The notes: generated by a model not told the origin, from the letters alone. A DNA stretch of 7,344 nucleotides from an uncultured bacterium (GCA_903940375.1 CAJAKT010000061.1:1-7344), one strand, 5' to 3'; positions 1 to 6,398 are shown, numbered from the stretch's first letter. Numbers and translations: made by a program.

Positions 1-140
1 AGCAGCTGTCGCTCGAGCAGGCGCTCGAGTTCTGCCGCGAGGACGAGTGCGTCGAGGTGACGCCCGGCTTCGTGCGGATCCGCAAGGTGCTGCTCGCGCA
101 GACCGACCGTGCGAAGGCTGGCCGCAAGCCGAAGGGCTGA
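1..140 (+). CDS. typA: TypA/BipA ribosome-associated GTPase, C-terminal fragment
   Basis: This is the end of a gene that begins outside the window. The first whole codon is at 3 and the TGA is at 138-140, giving 45 residues. The motif LEQALEFCREDECVEVTP, followed by a basic RIRK stretch and a Lys/Arg-rich tail, is typical of the extreme C-terminus of TypA (BipA). That protein is a translational GTPase of about 610-640 residues that binds the ribosome and assists 50S assembly and stress adaptation. The GTPase, domain II and EF-G-like domains lie upstream and cannot be seen. It is a housekeeping gene and has no evident functional link to the secreted proteins that follow, from which 294 non-coding bases separate it. 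The identification rests on the recognised C-terminal motif only. Confidence 0.88.
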   Translation, partial: QLSLEQALEFCREDECVEVTPGFVRIRKVLLAQTDRAKAGRKPKG

Positions 141-305
141 CTTCTTGAGGCATCGGACCCAGACCTGCTAGTTGTCGATGCTGTCGAGATCGACTGGGCA
201 ATGCGACACGAGGCCACGCCTTCCTGAAAGCGTCGCCCCACTGCGTGGGAACCTCAACTGCCTGGATCGGGCGCATCCGATGTAGGCGAGTCCTCCTTGA
301 CGTTA

Positions 306-326
306 GCGCTCCCGAACGCGGGGCGC
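306..326 (+). terminator. GC-rich hairpin, possible typA terminator
   Basis: GCGC (306-309) pairs with GCGC (323-326) and CCCG (311-314) pairs with CGGG (319-322). T310 is bulged and the loop is AACG. The 8-bp, almost wholly G/C stem is the strongest hairpin in the 141-434 spacer. It lies 166 nt after the typA stop and upstream of the likely promoter of the next gene, so it could end typA read-through. Only a poor T-rich stretch (ATTCCT) follows, so an intrinsic terminator is uncertain. A weaker stem (CCCAC 237-241 with GTGGG 245-249) lies upstream. I see no gene in this spacer. Confidence 0.35.
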
Positions 327-359
327 ATTCCTGCGTAGGACCCCGAAGACCCAGACCAC

Positions 360-389
360 TTGACCAGCTGAAAGCTAACATAGTAAAGT
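360..389 (+). promoter_or_regulatory. Possible sigma70-type promoter of the 435-2543 gene
   Basis: TTGACC at 360-365 matches five of six consensus -35 bases. TAAAGT at 384-389 matches four of six -10 bases, with an 18-nt spacer. Transcription would start near 396, giving a leader of about 40 nt that contains the 17-bp palindrome and the Shine-Dalgarno. The -10 is weak, so this is one candidate among several. The TATAAA at 416-421 is a poorer choice because transcription from it would begin downstream of the ribosome binding site. Confidence 0.35.
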
Positions 390-401
390 GCGCTTTGAGT
401 G

Positions 402-418
402 ATGGTGCAATGCACTAT
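402..418. promoter_or_regulatory. 17-bp palindrome, candidate operator (copy 1)
   Basis: The sequence ATGGTGCAATGCACTAT has 8-bp arms around a single central base, with one mismatch (a G/T pair at arm position 3). It ends 16 bases before the ATG of the next gene and abuts its Shine-Dalgarno. A near-identical palindrome (13 of 17 bases the same, same arm spacing) lies before the next paralogue at 2628-2644. Recurrence upstream of two paralogues points to a binding site for a dimeric regulator. An RNA stem in the leader is the alternative. Confidence 0.55.
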
Positions 419-420
419 AA

Positions 421-426
421 AGGGGG
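421..426 (+). promoter_or_regulatory. Shine-Dalgarno deciding the start at 435
   Basis: AGGGGG at 421-426 lies 8 nt before ATG 435. The frame is also open from ATG 399 and ATG 402, but these lie upstream of this site and at or inside the palindrome, so they are unlikely starts. ATG 447 is in frame but lies 20 nt from the site. Confidence 0.7.
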
Positions 427-434
427 ATTCAGTC

Positions 435-2543
435 ATGGGGGTCCGTATGAGCAGGTCCGTTTCGAGCGCGTTCATCGGCGGGCTATCGCTCGCCCTGATA
501 CTCGGTGCTGGGGTGGTGGGAGCGCCTGCGGCCCTCGCATCTTCGTGTAGCGCGACTCCCGTTGCCAGCGGGACTGGTCTGGCCACGATTTTCACGGAAA
601 CCCATACAGCCGTCGGCACGTGCGATTGGACGCCACCGACGGGGGTCGTATCGGTTGACGTCCTCCTGGTGTCAGGTGGTGGCGGTGGTGGCGGTGGTGA
701 GTTGACCAGCGGCGGTGGTGGCGGTGGCGGCGGGGCGGGTGAAGCGAAGGCCGTTGCCGGCATCAACGTTCTTGGCACACCCCCATTCGCCGTCACGGTC
801 GGAGACGGTGGTCTTGGCGGACCCTCGGGTTTGGACGGCTTGCAGGGGGGCCAATCGTTCTTTTCCGGCAGAAGCGCGGAGCCGGGTGGATATGGGCAAA
901 CCAGCACCACGGCCACCGGCGGCGGAAGAGGTGGCGACAGCACTCCGAGGATAGGTGGTGGCGGCGCCGGCGCCGGTCAGGGTGGTGGCGGCAGCGGCGC
1001 CGGTCAGGGTGGTAACGGAACGGCCGCGACCAGCGCCAATGGGGCGAATGGAATTGCTGCTGCCATCGCCACCGGACTTGCCGGCAGCCTCTTCGCAGGC
1101 TGGGCTGATGTATACGGCGCTTCCGGAGGCGGAGGTGCTTCCGGATCCGCGACCCGGGGGCTTGGTGGCTCTGGCGGTGGCGGTGATGGTGGATCCTCGA
1201 GTGCTGGATCGATTGGGTCACCGAACACCGGTGCCGGTGGTGGCGGTGGTGGCAGTGCCAACGCTGGAGGAAAGGGCGGCAGCGGCCTCGTCATCATCAG
1301 GTACCAGGTCGCGGCAATTAGTCCTGCGACGCTGACCATCAACGCGACGGTCGGCCAGGCGATCACCCCAACCACGTTCGCGCTCTACGGCGTCGGTGCG
1401 ACGCAGCGGAATCAGTGGTGCGACTCGACTCCGGGAACTTACGACAACGTCTCCGCCTATGAGTTGGTGCCCGGGATCACCCTCGATGAGTCAACGTGCG
1501 GACTCTCCGGGACACCGACTGCCACTGCGTCGACCGCATCATTCGTTATTGGAGGCGGCGGTGCTGTCACTGTCCCAGCGGGAGGCAAGAGCACCGTCAC
1601 TATCACGGTTTCCGCCAGTGGTGGAGGAGGGAGCGGCGGAGGTGGCAACTCGTCCTCGACGACCGACTCACCTCCCGCACCAACATCTACCCCAAGTCCT
1701 ACTCCTACTCCTACTGTCTCGACGCCTCCCACGCCTGTGCTTGAACCCGTCATTCCAGGTTCGAATACGAACATTCCGGCTGCTGGTGTACCCCTCGGCG
1801 CATCTGTCTACCTGGTGAACGGTCAGCCGCAGACGGTTGTGGTGAAGCCGGATGCGCCGAAGGCTGCGACAGCTATCGATGTGGTGGGTGATGGCTTCAC
1901 GATGAAGCTCGCCGGTCTCGGTGCGGATGGGCAGCCGCTGGGCGTGACGAGTGACGGTGCGTTGATCCTGCAGCAGGATCGCACTGCTGCGGTGGAGGGC
2001 ACGGGTTTCAAGCCGAACAGCGACGTCGAGCTTTACGCGTTCTCGACTCAGCGATTCCTTGGGTCGGTGAAAACTGATGCGTCGGGCAATTTCAAGGGCA
2101 CGGTGCCCCTGCCGATGGACATCCCCGCTGGTCGTCACACGCTCCAGTCGAACGGATTCGCTCCCGACGGTGCCGTGCGCTCGCTGTCGTTGGGCGTGCT
2201 CCTCAGCACTGACAAGGCTCCCGTGAAGGCCAAGGTCGCCAGGGCGACGGTGTTCTTCGATGCGCTGTCGGCGCGGCTCAGTTCGACGGCCAAGGCGTCG
2301 CTCAAGGCCCTGGTGAAGGGGCGTGGGGCGTCGGCCACTCGGAGCGTGGTGGTCGGCTATGTCCAGCCGGCAGGCACTTCGTCCAACGACAAGGCGCTGT
2401 CCACCCAGCGGGCGAAGACAATTGCTGCCTACCTGCGCTCACTCGGGCTCAAGGGCACCGTGACGACTCGAGGAGACGGCGTGGCCAAGGAGACCGGTGC
2501 GGCAGGACGCAAGGCCGTGATCGCGATCCGTTACGTGAGGTAG
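435..2543 (+). CDS. Secreted glycine-rich protein with putative-Ig stalk and C-terminal OmpA-like domain
   Basis: This is a 702-residue protein. Residues 1-35 form a Sec signal peptide: Arg-containing n-region, hydrophobic core about 12-30, and cleavage predicted after the ALA at 33-35. The short mature N-terminus carries Cys38 and Cys63 (TCDW). Residues about 68-292 are a glycine-rich head with two runs of eight Gly near its start, closing with GGSGLVIIRY; this resembles the bacterial 'glycine-rich domain' family. Residues about 294-395 look like one putative-Ig (He_PIG-type) domain, with the signature GLSGTPT and Cys329 and Cys355. A Gly/Ser and Pro/Thr linker spans about 395-438. The tail has an unnamed IPAAG module (439-517), an Ig-like module starting at GTGF (519-591), and an OmpA-like domain (604-702) with NDKALSTQRAK. 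There is no LPXTG motif or C-terminal membrane segment, so wall retention probably depends on the OmpA-like domain. Its role is likely surface adhesion or wall structure (inference). Confidence 0.85.
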   Translation: MGVRMSRSVSSAFIGGLSLALILGAGVVGAPAALASSCSATPVASGTGLATIFTETHTAVGTCDWTPPTGVVSVDVLLVSGGGGGGGGELTSGGGGGGGGAGEAKAVAGINVLGTPPFAVTVGDGGLGGPSGLDGLQGGQSFFSGRSAEPGGYGQTSTTATGGGRGGDSTPRIGGGGAGAGQGGGGSGAGQGGNGTAATSANGANGIAAAIATGLAGSLFAGWADVYGASGGGGASGSATRGLGGSGGGGDGGSSSAGSIGSPNTGAGGGGGGSANAGGKGGSGLVIIRYQVAAISPATLTINATVGQAITPTTFALYGVGATQRNQWCDSTPGTYDNVSAYELVPGITLDESTCGLSGTPTATASTASFVIGGGGAVTVPAGGKSTVTITVSASGGGGSGGGGNSSSTTDSPPAPTSTPSPTPTPTVSTPPTPVLEPVIPGSNTNIPAAGVPLGASVYLVNGQPQTVVVKPDAPKAATAIDVVGDGFTMKLAGLGADGQPLGVTSDGALILQQDRTAAVEGTGFKPNSDVELYAFSTQRFLGSVKTDASGNFKGTVPLPMDIPAGRHTLQSNGFAPDGAVRSLSLGVLLSTDKAPVKAKVARATVFFDALSARLSSTAKASLKALVKGRGASATRSVVVGYVQPAGTSSNDKALSTQRAKTIAAYLRSLGLKGTVTTRGDGVAKETGAAGRKAVIAIRYVR
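675..734 (+). repeat. Two GGN tracts encoding runs of eight glycines
   Basis: Positions 675-698 and 711-734 are pure GGT/GGC codons (the last one GGG), eight glycines each, separated by Glu-Leu-Thr-Ser. Similar tracts occur at the same place in the two other paralogues (7 Gly at 2892-2912 and 7 at 2931-2951; 9 Gly at 6625-6651). The unit is three bases, so slippage would change the run length without shifting the frame. Confidence 0.8.
969..1013 (+). repeat. Exact 18-bp in-frame direct repeat in the glycine-rich head
   Basis: GGCGCCGGTCAGGGTGGT occurs at 969-986 and again at 996-1013, offset by 27 nt (nine codons). It encodes two GAGQGG units separated by GGS. The exact nucleotide identity suggests a recent in-frame tandem duplication of nine codons rather than only compositional bias. 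Confidence 0.75.
1698..1715 (+). repeat. Three tandem copies of CCTACT in the Pro/Thr linker
   Basis: Three exact hexamer copies encode Pro-Thr three times inside the linker between the stalk and the tail. Such low-complexity linkers are common wall-spanning or spacer segments in Gram-positive surface proteins and vary in length by slippage. Confidence 0.75.
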
Positions 2544-2575
2544 CGACGGGCGCGAAGTAAGCGCCGACCATCGCT
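2542..2575 (+). terminator. Nested stem-loop after the 435-2543 gene, weak terminator candidate
   Basis: GGCGC (2549-2553) pairs with GCGCC (2561-2565) around a 7-nt loop. An outer AGCGA (2542-2546) pairs with TCGCT (2571-2575). It overlaps the stop codon, where a terminator would be expected, and lies before the next promoter. No clear T tract follows (only TTT at 2584-2586), so termination is uncertain. Confidence 0.3.
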
Positions 2576-2603
2576 CCGTCCAATTTGAACACCAGTCTGA
2601 CGA

Positions 2604-2632
2604 TTGACGAGACATCTTGGCATCAATATAGT
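2604..2632 (+). promoter_or_regulatory. Sigma70-type promoter of the 2679-6356 gene
   Basis: TTGACG (2604-2609) and TATAGT (2627-2632) each match five of six consensus bases and are separated by the ideal 17 nt. Transcription would start near 2639, giving a leader of about 40 nt with a Shine-Dalgarno. The -10 box overlaps the left arm of the palindrome at 2628-2644, the usual geometry of a repressor operator. Confidence 0.6.
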
Positions 2633-2644
2633 GACATTCACTAT
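2628..2644. promoter_or_regulatory. 17-bp palindrome, candidate operator (copy 2)
   Basis: ATAGTGACATTCACTAT has perfect 7-bp arms around three bases. It overlaps the -10 box and the predicted transcription start, so a bound protein would block RNA polymerase. It matches copy 1 at 402-418 at 13 of 17 positions; the combined pattern is ATRGTG-N5-CACTAT. No copy is seen before the third gene at 6406. Confidence 0.6.
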
Positions 2645-2666
2645 TAGAATTCACGGTCGGAACCAC

Positions 2667-2672
2667 GGGAGG
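2667..2672 (+). promoter_or_regulatory. Shine-Dalgarno deciding a GTG start at 2679
   Basis: GGGAGG at 2667-2672 lies 6 nt before GTG 2679. The upstream in-frame ATG 2604 falls in the -35 box, before the expected transcript, and ATG 2694 is 21 nt away. The ATG at 2674 is out of frame, sits one base from the site and soon stops. GTG 2679 also gives a signal peptide of normal length. Confidence 0.7.
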
Positions 2673-2678
2673 AATGAC

Positions 2679-5600
2679 GTGCGCGGCATTGGGATGAAGT
2701 TCATAGTCGGAGGACTGGGCGCCTCGCTTGTTCTCGGCCTTGGAGTCGTGGGCATGGCCCCAGCTGCAATCGCCGCTGCATGCACAGCAAGCCCAGTGAC
2801 CAGCGGGTCCAATGCGACCGTCACCTTCTTGAGTACCTGTGACTGGACGGTTCCAAGTGGAGTGACGTCCCTGACCAGTGTCGTTGTGGTCGGCGGTGGC
2901 GGCGGTGGCGGCGCTGGTGCACTGGGTGCAGGTGGTGGCGGCGGTGGTGGCCAAGTCAGCGGGAACACCAGTGTTGCGGTCACGTCAGGAGCATCGATTT
3001 CAATCACCGTCGGTGCTGGGGGTGCCGGAGCAACCTCAGGTACGGGCACAGCCGGTGGTCTATCAAAGTTCGGGTCGAATCCGGACGTGCTCGGTGGGAC
3101 AGGCGGCACAGCAGGTACTGCTCTAAATGGCGGTACTGGCGGCGCCAGTGGCGCCAAGACGGGTGGATTGGGAACCGGCCTCTACGGCGGTGGCGGCGGT
3201 GCCGGTGCAGGTGCCAACGGTGGAGCCACCCGCCAGGGATACCCATTTAGTGGCGCGCCGCTTTACAACTACGGCGGTAACGGCGGTGACGGCACCACTG
3301 CCACTAGTGGGGTTACTTACGGTGGCGGTGGCGGTGGCGGGTTTTCCGGAAACATCTCCCGTGCCGGCCAACCCGGTGCCGGTGGCGGCGGCGGCGAAGG
3401 CGGGGACGGCATGACGTCTGGCACTGACGGCTTGGGCGGTGGTGGTGGCGGCGGCTATTGGACTAGCAACAGCACCTCCGATGGCATGCGTGGCGGATCG
3501 GGTGTCGTTGTCGTCACCTACGTCCTTCCATCGCAGGCTCCGACAGCAGCAACGAGTGCCGCGACCAGCCTGACGCAGACGACCGCAACCCTCAACGGCA
3601 CCGTGGACCCGGGCCGCGCCAGCACGACCGTCAACTTTTGCTGGGGCACCGCTGCTGACTTGACTGGCTGTACGCCCGTGGCCGCAACGGAGTCGCCGGT
3701 GTCCTCGTCTGCATCTGCCACATCCGTTTCCAAGGCGCTTACTGGGCTCACCGTAGGGACGACCTACTACTACAAAGTCGTGGCAAGCAATTCGGTCGGA
3801 ACCACCACGTCCAGTTCGCCGTTCGCGAGCTTCGCAACCCCCGATATTCCAGTAGCCACAACGGGCTCGGCAACGAATGTGGTTCTCAGGGGAGTCACTC
3901 TGAACGGCACGGTCGTCGCGAACAACCTCCAAACGACGACTTCCTTCTGCTACGGCACAGCGTCGGATCTCACTGGATGCACCTCCGTGGCGGCGGCAGA
4001 GTCGCCCGTCGCGGCCAGCACTGGCGCGACGTCAACCCCAGTAACAAAGGCCGTCACGGGTCTGCTGCCCGGCACCACGTACTACTACAGGGTGGTGGCC
4101 TCGAATTCGCTCGGATCAGCGGCCACGGCCAGTATTCAGTCGTTCACGACCACGTCAGCGGCGCCCGACGTCACGACGAATGCGGCCACGTTGGTCACCG
4201 CACTGAGCGCAACGCTCAATGCATCCATCACCCCTAACGGGTCTTCGACCTCGGCGGTGGATTTCTGCTGGGGCACTGACTCGGCACTCGCCGGATGCGC
4301 GAGTGTCTCGGCAACGCCATCTGTCATCTCGGGCACAGCCAGCGCAACAGCGGTCACGAAGGCGCTGACGGGCCTCACCCCGGGAACGACCTACTACTTC
4401 CGGGCGTCGGCCACCAACGGGCAGGGGTCGACGACTGGCGCCTCGATCCTGTCATTCAGCACGCCGGCGCTGCCCACGGCAACGACGAGTGCGGCGACGA
4501 GCGTGACGCTCACCGGGGCGACCCTGAACGCTTCGGTGACTCCGAACAGCAACAACTCGACGACCGTGAGTTTCTGCTATGGAACGGCCGTTGACCTCAC
4601 CGGATGCACCTCAGTCACGGCAACGGGATCCCCAGTCGCCGGGAATGCCTCCGCGACGTCGGTGTCCAAGGCGCTGACCTCGTTGACGTCGGGCACGACG
4701 TACTACTTCCGTGTGGTGGCGACCAACGGTGCGGGAGATGCTCCTTCGTCCACGATCCTGAGCTTCTCGACGCTGACTGCTGCGCCGACGGTGAGTTCGA
4801 GTGCCGCAACGAGCGTCCTGGCTCGATCGGCCACGCTCAACGGCTCTGTCACGCCGAATGGCCTGTCGACGAGCGTGACGTTCTGCTGGGGTACTGCTTC
4901 GGATCTCTCCGGGTGCACTCAGGACTCGTCGCCTGCATCGCCGATTACCGGTTCCAGCGGCGCGACATCGGTCACGCTCCCGCTTACCGGGCTCATGCCG
5001 GCCACGACGTACTACTTCCGCGCCACGGCTACCAACACTGACGGCACGACGGATAGTTCGCCCATCCGCTCGTTCACGACGTCGACGGCTGCGCCAACCG
5101 TGACGACGGCCGCCGCCACGGCGATCACTACGACAAGTGCCACGATCGGCGCTGAAGTCAACGCCCACGGAGCAAGCACATCAGCCCTGGCGATCAAGTG
5201 GTCGGATGATCAAACAGTCGTCGACGGCGGCGGCGGCACTGTCGCCACGATCACGCCGATCTCGGCCACCGGCAATGCCAGTACGACTATCACGGCATCG
5301 CTCACCGGCCTCAGCGAGGGAACGGCGTACTACTACCGCGCGGTGGCAACGAACTCGCAGGGAACGACGAACGGTTCCACGGTCACGTTCATCACGGGAG
5401 TGACTCCGCCGCCGGCGCCACCGGCGCCGGCCGCATCTCCCGAGACCACGCCAACCCCAAGCCCTACGGCGACGACAATGCCGTCACTTGATGCGATCTT
5501 GAGCACAGACAATCCCTACATCCCAGCGGCGGGCCTGCCTGCCGGTGAGTCAGTGCTGCTCGTGAATGGAGTGCCGGCCCAGGTCAACGTCATTCCGGAT

Positions 5601-6356
5601 GCCAAGGCCAATCCCAAGGGTCTCGACATCACCGGGCCGGACTTCTTCATGACCCTTGCCGGCCGCGGCGACAACGAGGATCCGCTGGGGCTCACGTCCA
5701 AGCAGGTGCTGATCCTTCAGTCCAAGAAGGTGGCCGGAGGCACGCGGCTGCGCTCTGAGGCCATGAAGATGTGCACCGTGGCAGCGCCCGTGGCTCTCAC
5801 CTCGGGTAACGGCTTCCTCGCGAACTCCTCGGTGAAGCTCTATTTCCTGCCGAGCACCTATGTCGGCGAGGTCACGACGAACTCATCTGGCGAATTCAGC
5901 GGAGCAGTTCCCGTTCCGCCGGGCATGGCCTACGGGACCCAGACCCTGCAGGTGAATGGCTACTCGCCTGATGGGTCGGTGCGGAGCCTCTCGCTCGGTG
6001 TCGTGGTCAAGCCATCCTCGGTGGTGAACAAGGCATCGGCATCCTCGAAGGTCTATTTCGATCCTCTCTCGCCGCTCCTGACGCCTGAAGCGAGAAGGGC
6101 CCTCAACGTGCTGGTCAAGAAGGCCGAGAAGCGCGGGATCAGCACCTCGGTCGTCGGCTTCGTGCAACAGGCCGGCCCTTCGACGAACGACGAGTCACTC
6201 TCCACACGGAGAGCCAAGGCGGTAGCCGCCTACCTGCGAAGCCGAGGCCTGGCGGGCGCCTACTCAGTCCGAGGGGATGGCGTGGCGAAGGCCGCGAGCT
6301 CCTCATCGACTGCCCGGCGCGTGAATGTGTCCGTGACGTACCAGCAGCCGTGCTGA
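2679..6356 (+). CDS. Large secreted glycine-rich protein with six FN3-like repeats and C-terminal OmpA-like domain
   Basis: This is a 1225-residue protein. The signal peptide is residues 1-32, with predicted cleavage after AIA. The mature N-terminus has Cys35 and Cys54 (TCDW). The glycine-rich head (about 62-282) contains several Gly runs and closes with GGSGVVVVTY. Six fibronectin-III-like repeats follow (287-907, 102-105 residues each), then a Pro/Thr linker (908-936). The tail matches the upstream paralogue module by module: an IPAAG module (937-1014), an insertion absent from the paralogue (about 1015-1037, with Cys1032), an Ig-like module (1038-1110) and an OmpA-like domain (1122-1225) with NDESLSTRRAK. 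The chain ends in Cys1225. There is no sortase motif or transmembrane anchor. It has its own promoter and operator-like palindrome, and probably continues into the next gene 49 nt downstream. It is likely a long-stalk surface adhesin; that role is inferred. Confidence 0.87.
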   Translation: MRGIGMKFIVGGLGASLVLGLGVVGMAPAAIAAACTASPVTSGSNATVTFLSTCDWTVPSGVTSLTSVVVVGGGGGGGAGALGAGGGGGGGQVSGNTSVAVTSGASISITVGAGGAGATSGTGTAGGLSKFGSNPDVLGGTGGTAGTALNGGTGGASGAKTGGLGTGLYGGGGGAGAGANGGATRQGYPFSGAPLYNYGGNGGDGTTATSGVTYGGGGGGGFSGNISRAGQPGAGGGGGEGGDGMTSGTDGLGGGGGGGYWTSNSTSDGMRGGSGVVVVTYVLPSQAPTAATSAATSLTQTTATLNGTVDPGRASTTVNFCWGTAADLTGCTPVAATESPVSSSASATSVSKALTGLTVGTTYYYKVVASNSVGTTTSSSPFASFATPDIPVATTGSATNVVLRGVTLNGTVVANNLQTTTSFCYGTASDLTGCTSVAAAESPVAASTGATSTPVTKAVTGLLPGTTYYYRVVASNSLGSAATASIQSFTTTSAAPDVTTNAATLVTALSATLNASITPNGSSTSAVDFCWGTDSALAGCASVSATPSVISGTASATAVTKALTGLTPGTTYYFRASATNGQGSTTGASILSFSTPALPTATTSAATSVTLTGATLNASVTPNSNNSTTVSFCYGTAVDLTGCTSVTATGSPVAGNASATSVSKALTSLTSGTTYYFRVVATNGAGDAPSSTILSFSTLTAAPTVSSSAATSVLARSATLNGSVTPNGLSTSVTFCWGTASDLSGCTQDSSPASPITGSSGATSVTLPLTGLMPATTYYFRATATNTDGTTDSSPIRSFTTSTAAPTVTTAAATAITTTSATIGAEVNAHGASTSALAIKWSDDQTVVDGGGGTVATITPISATGNASTTITASLTGLSEGTAYYYRAVATNSQGTTNGSTVTFITGVTPPPAPPAPAASPETTPTPSPTATTMPSLDAILSTDNPYIPAAGLPAGESVLLVNGVPAQVNVIPDAKANPKGLDITGPDFFMTLAGRGDNEDPLGLTSKQVLILQSKKVAGGTRLRSEAMKMCTVAAPVALTSGNGFLANSSVKLYFLPSTYVGEVTTNSSGEFSGAVPVPPGMAYGTQTLQVNGYSPDGSVRSLSLGVVVKPSSVVNKASASSKVYFDPLSPLLTPEARRALNVLVKKAEKRGISTSVVGFVQQAGPSTNDESLSTRRAKAVAAYLRSRGLAGAYSVRGDGVAKAASSSSTARRVNVSVTYQQPC
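3537..5399 (+). repeat. Six tandem fibronectin-III-like repeats
   Basis: The repeats start at residues 287, 389, 493, 597, 700 and 803 of the protein (nt 3537, 3843, 4155, 4467, 4776 and 5085). Each has an ATLN-type strand near its start and a highly conserved T-[TA]-YY-[YF]-[RK] strand followed by a [TS]N-containing turn, the FN3 F-strand and turn pattern. Repeats 1-5 carry a C-x9-C pair of the form FC[WY]GT...GC. Repeat 6 has lost both cysteines and has a GGGG insertion there. The copies are well diverged at the DNA level, so this is an old array. It probably forms a rigid stalk that holds the glycine-rich head away from the wall. Confidence 0.8.
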
Positions 6357-6392
6357 GAATCGGCAAACGTCGATGACCGCTATTCGTGGGAC

Positions 6393-6398
6393 AGGAGG
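6393..6398 (+). promoter_or_regulatory. Shine-Dalgarno of the third paralogue
   Basis: AGGAGG lies 7 nt before ATG 6406, a full-strength site. The whole spacer from the previous stop is 49 nt and shows neither a convincing -35/-10 pair nor the ATRGTG-N5-CACTAT palindrome. The gene is therefore probably translated from the upstream transcript. Confidence 0.75.

Noticed and set aside
245..550. Plus-strand open frame of 101 codons across the typA spacer
   Set aside because: It has no Shine-Dalgarno, runs through the hairpin, promoter and palindrome, and overlaps the signal peptide of the next gene in another frame.
675..734. GGN tracts as functional G-quadruplexes
   Set aside because: The G runs are mostly two bases long, as expected from glycine codons; only weak two-layer quadruplexes would be possible and nothing indicates a role.
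254..943. Long minus-strand proline-rich open frame (229 codons) and similar ones at 1004-1375 and 2651-3157
   Set aside because: They are the complements of GGN glycine codons, which read as CCN proline codons and rarely give stops. No signal, Shine-Dalgarno or domain supports them.
2674..2697. Mini-cistron ATG 2674 to TGA just upstream of the long gene
   Set aside because: It is seven codons long and its ATG is one base from the Shine-Dalgarno, so it is not a plausible initiation site. The GTG at 2679 has correct spacing.
3123..3932. Minus-strand open frame of 269 codons
   Set aside because: It lies wholly antisense to the glycine-rich head and first FN3-like repeat of a well-supported gene. 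Its composition is shadow-like and no start site is evident.
3537..5399. FN3-like repeat region as a CRISPR-like or mobile repeat array
   Set aside because: Period is about 306-315 bp, all in frame, with protein-level but poor nucleotide-level conservation. It is a coding domain array.
435..6356. Outer-membrane porin identity from the OmpA-like domain
   Set aside because: There is no beta-barrel N-terminal region, and the context is actinobacterial. Only the C-terminal wall-binding type domain is present.
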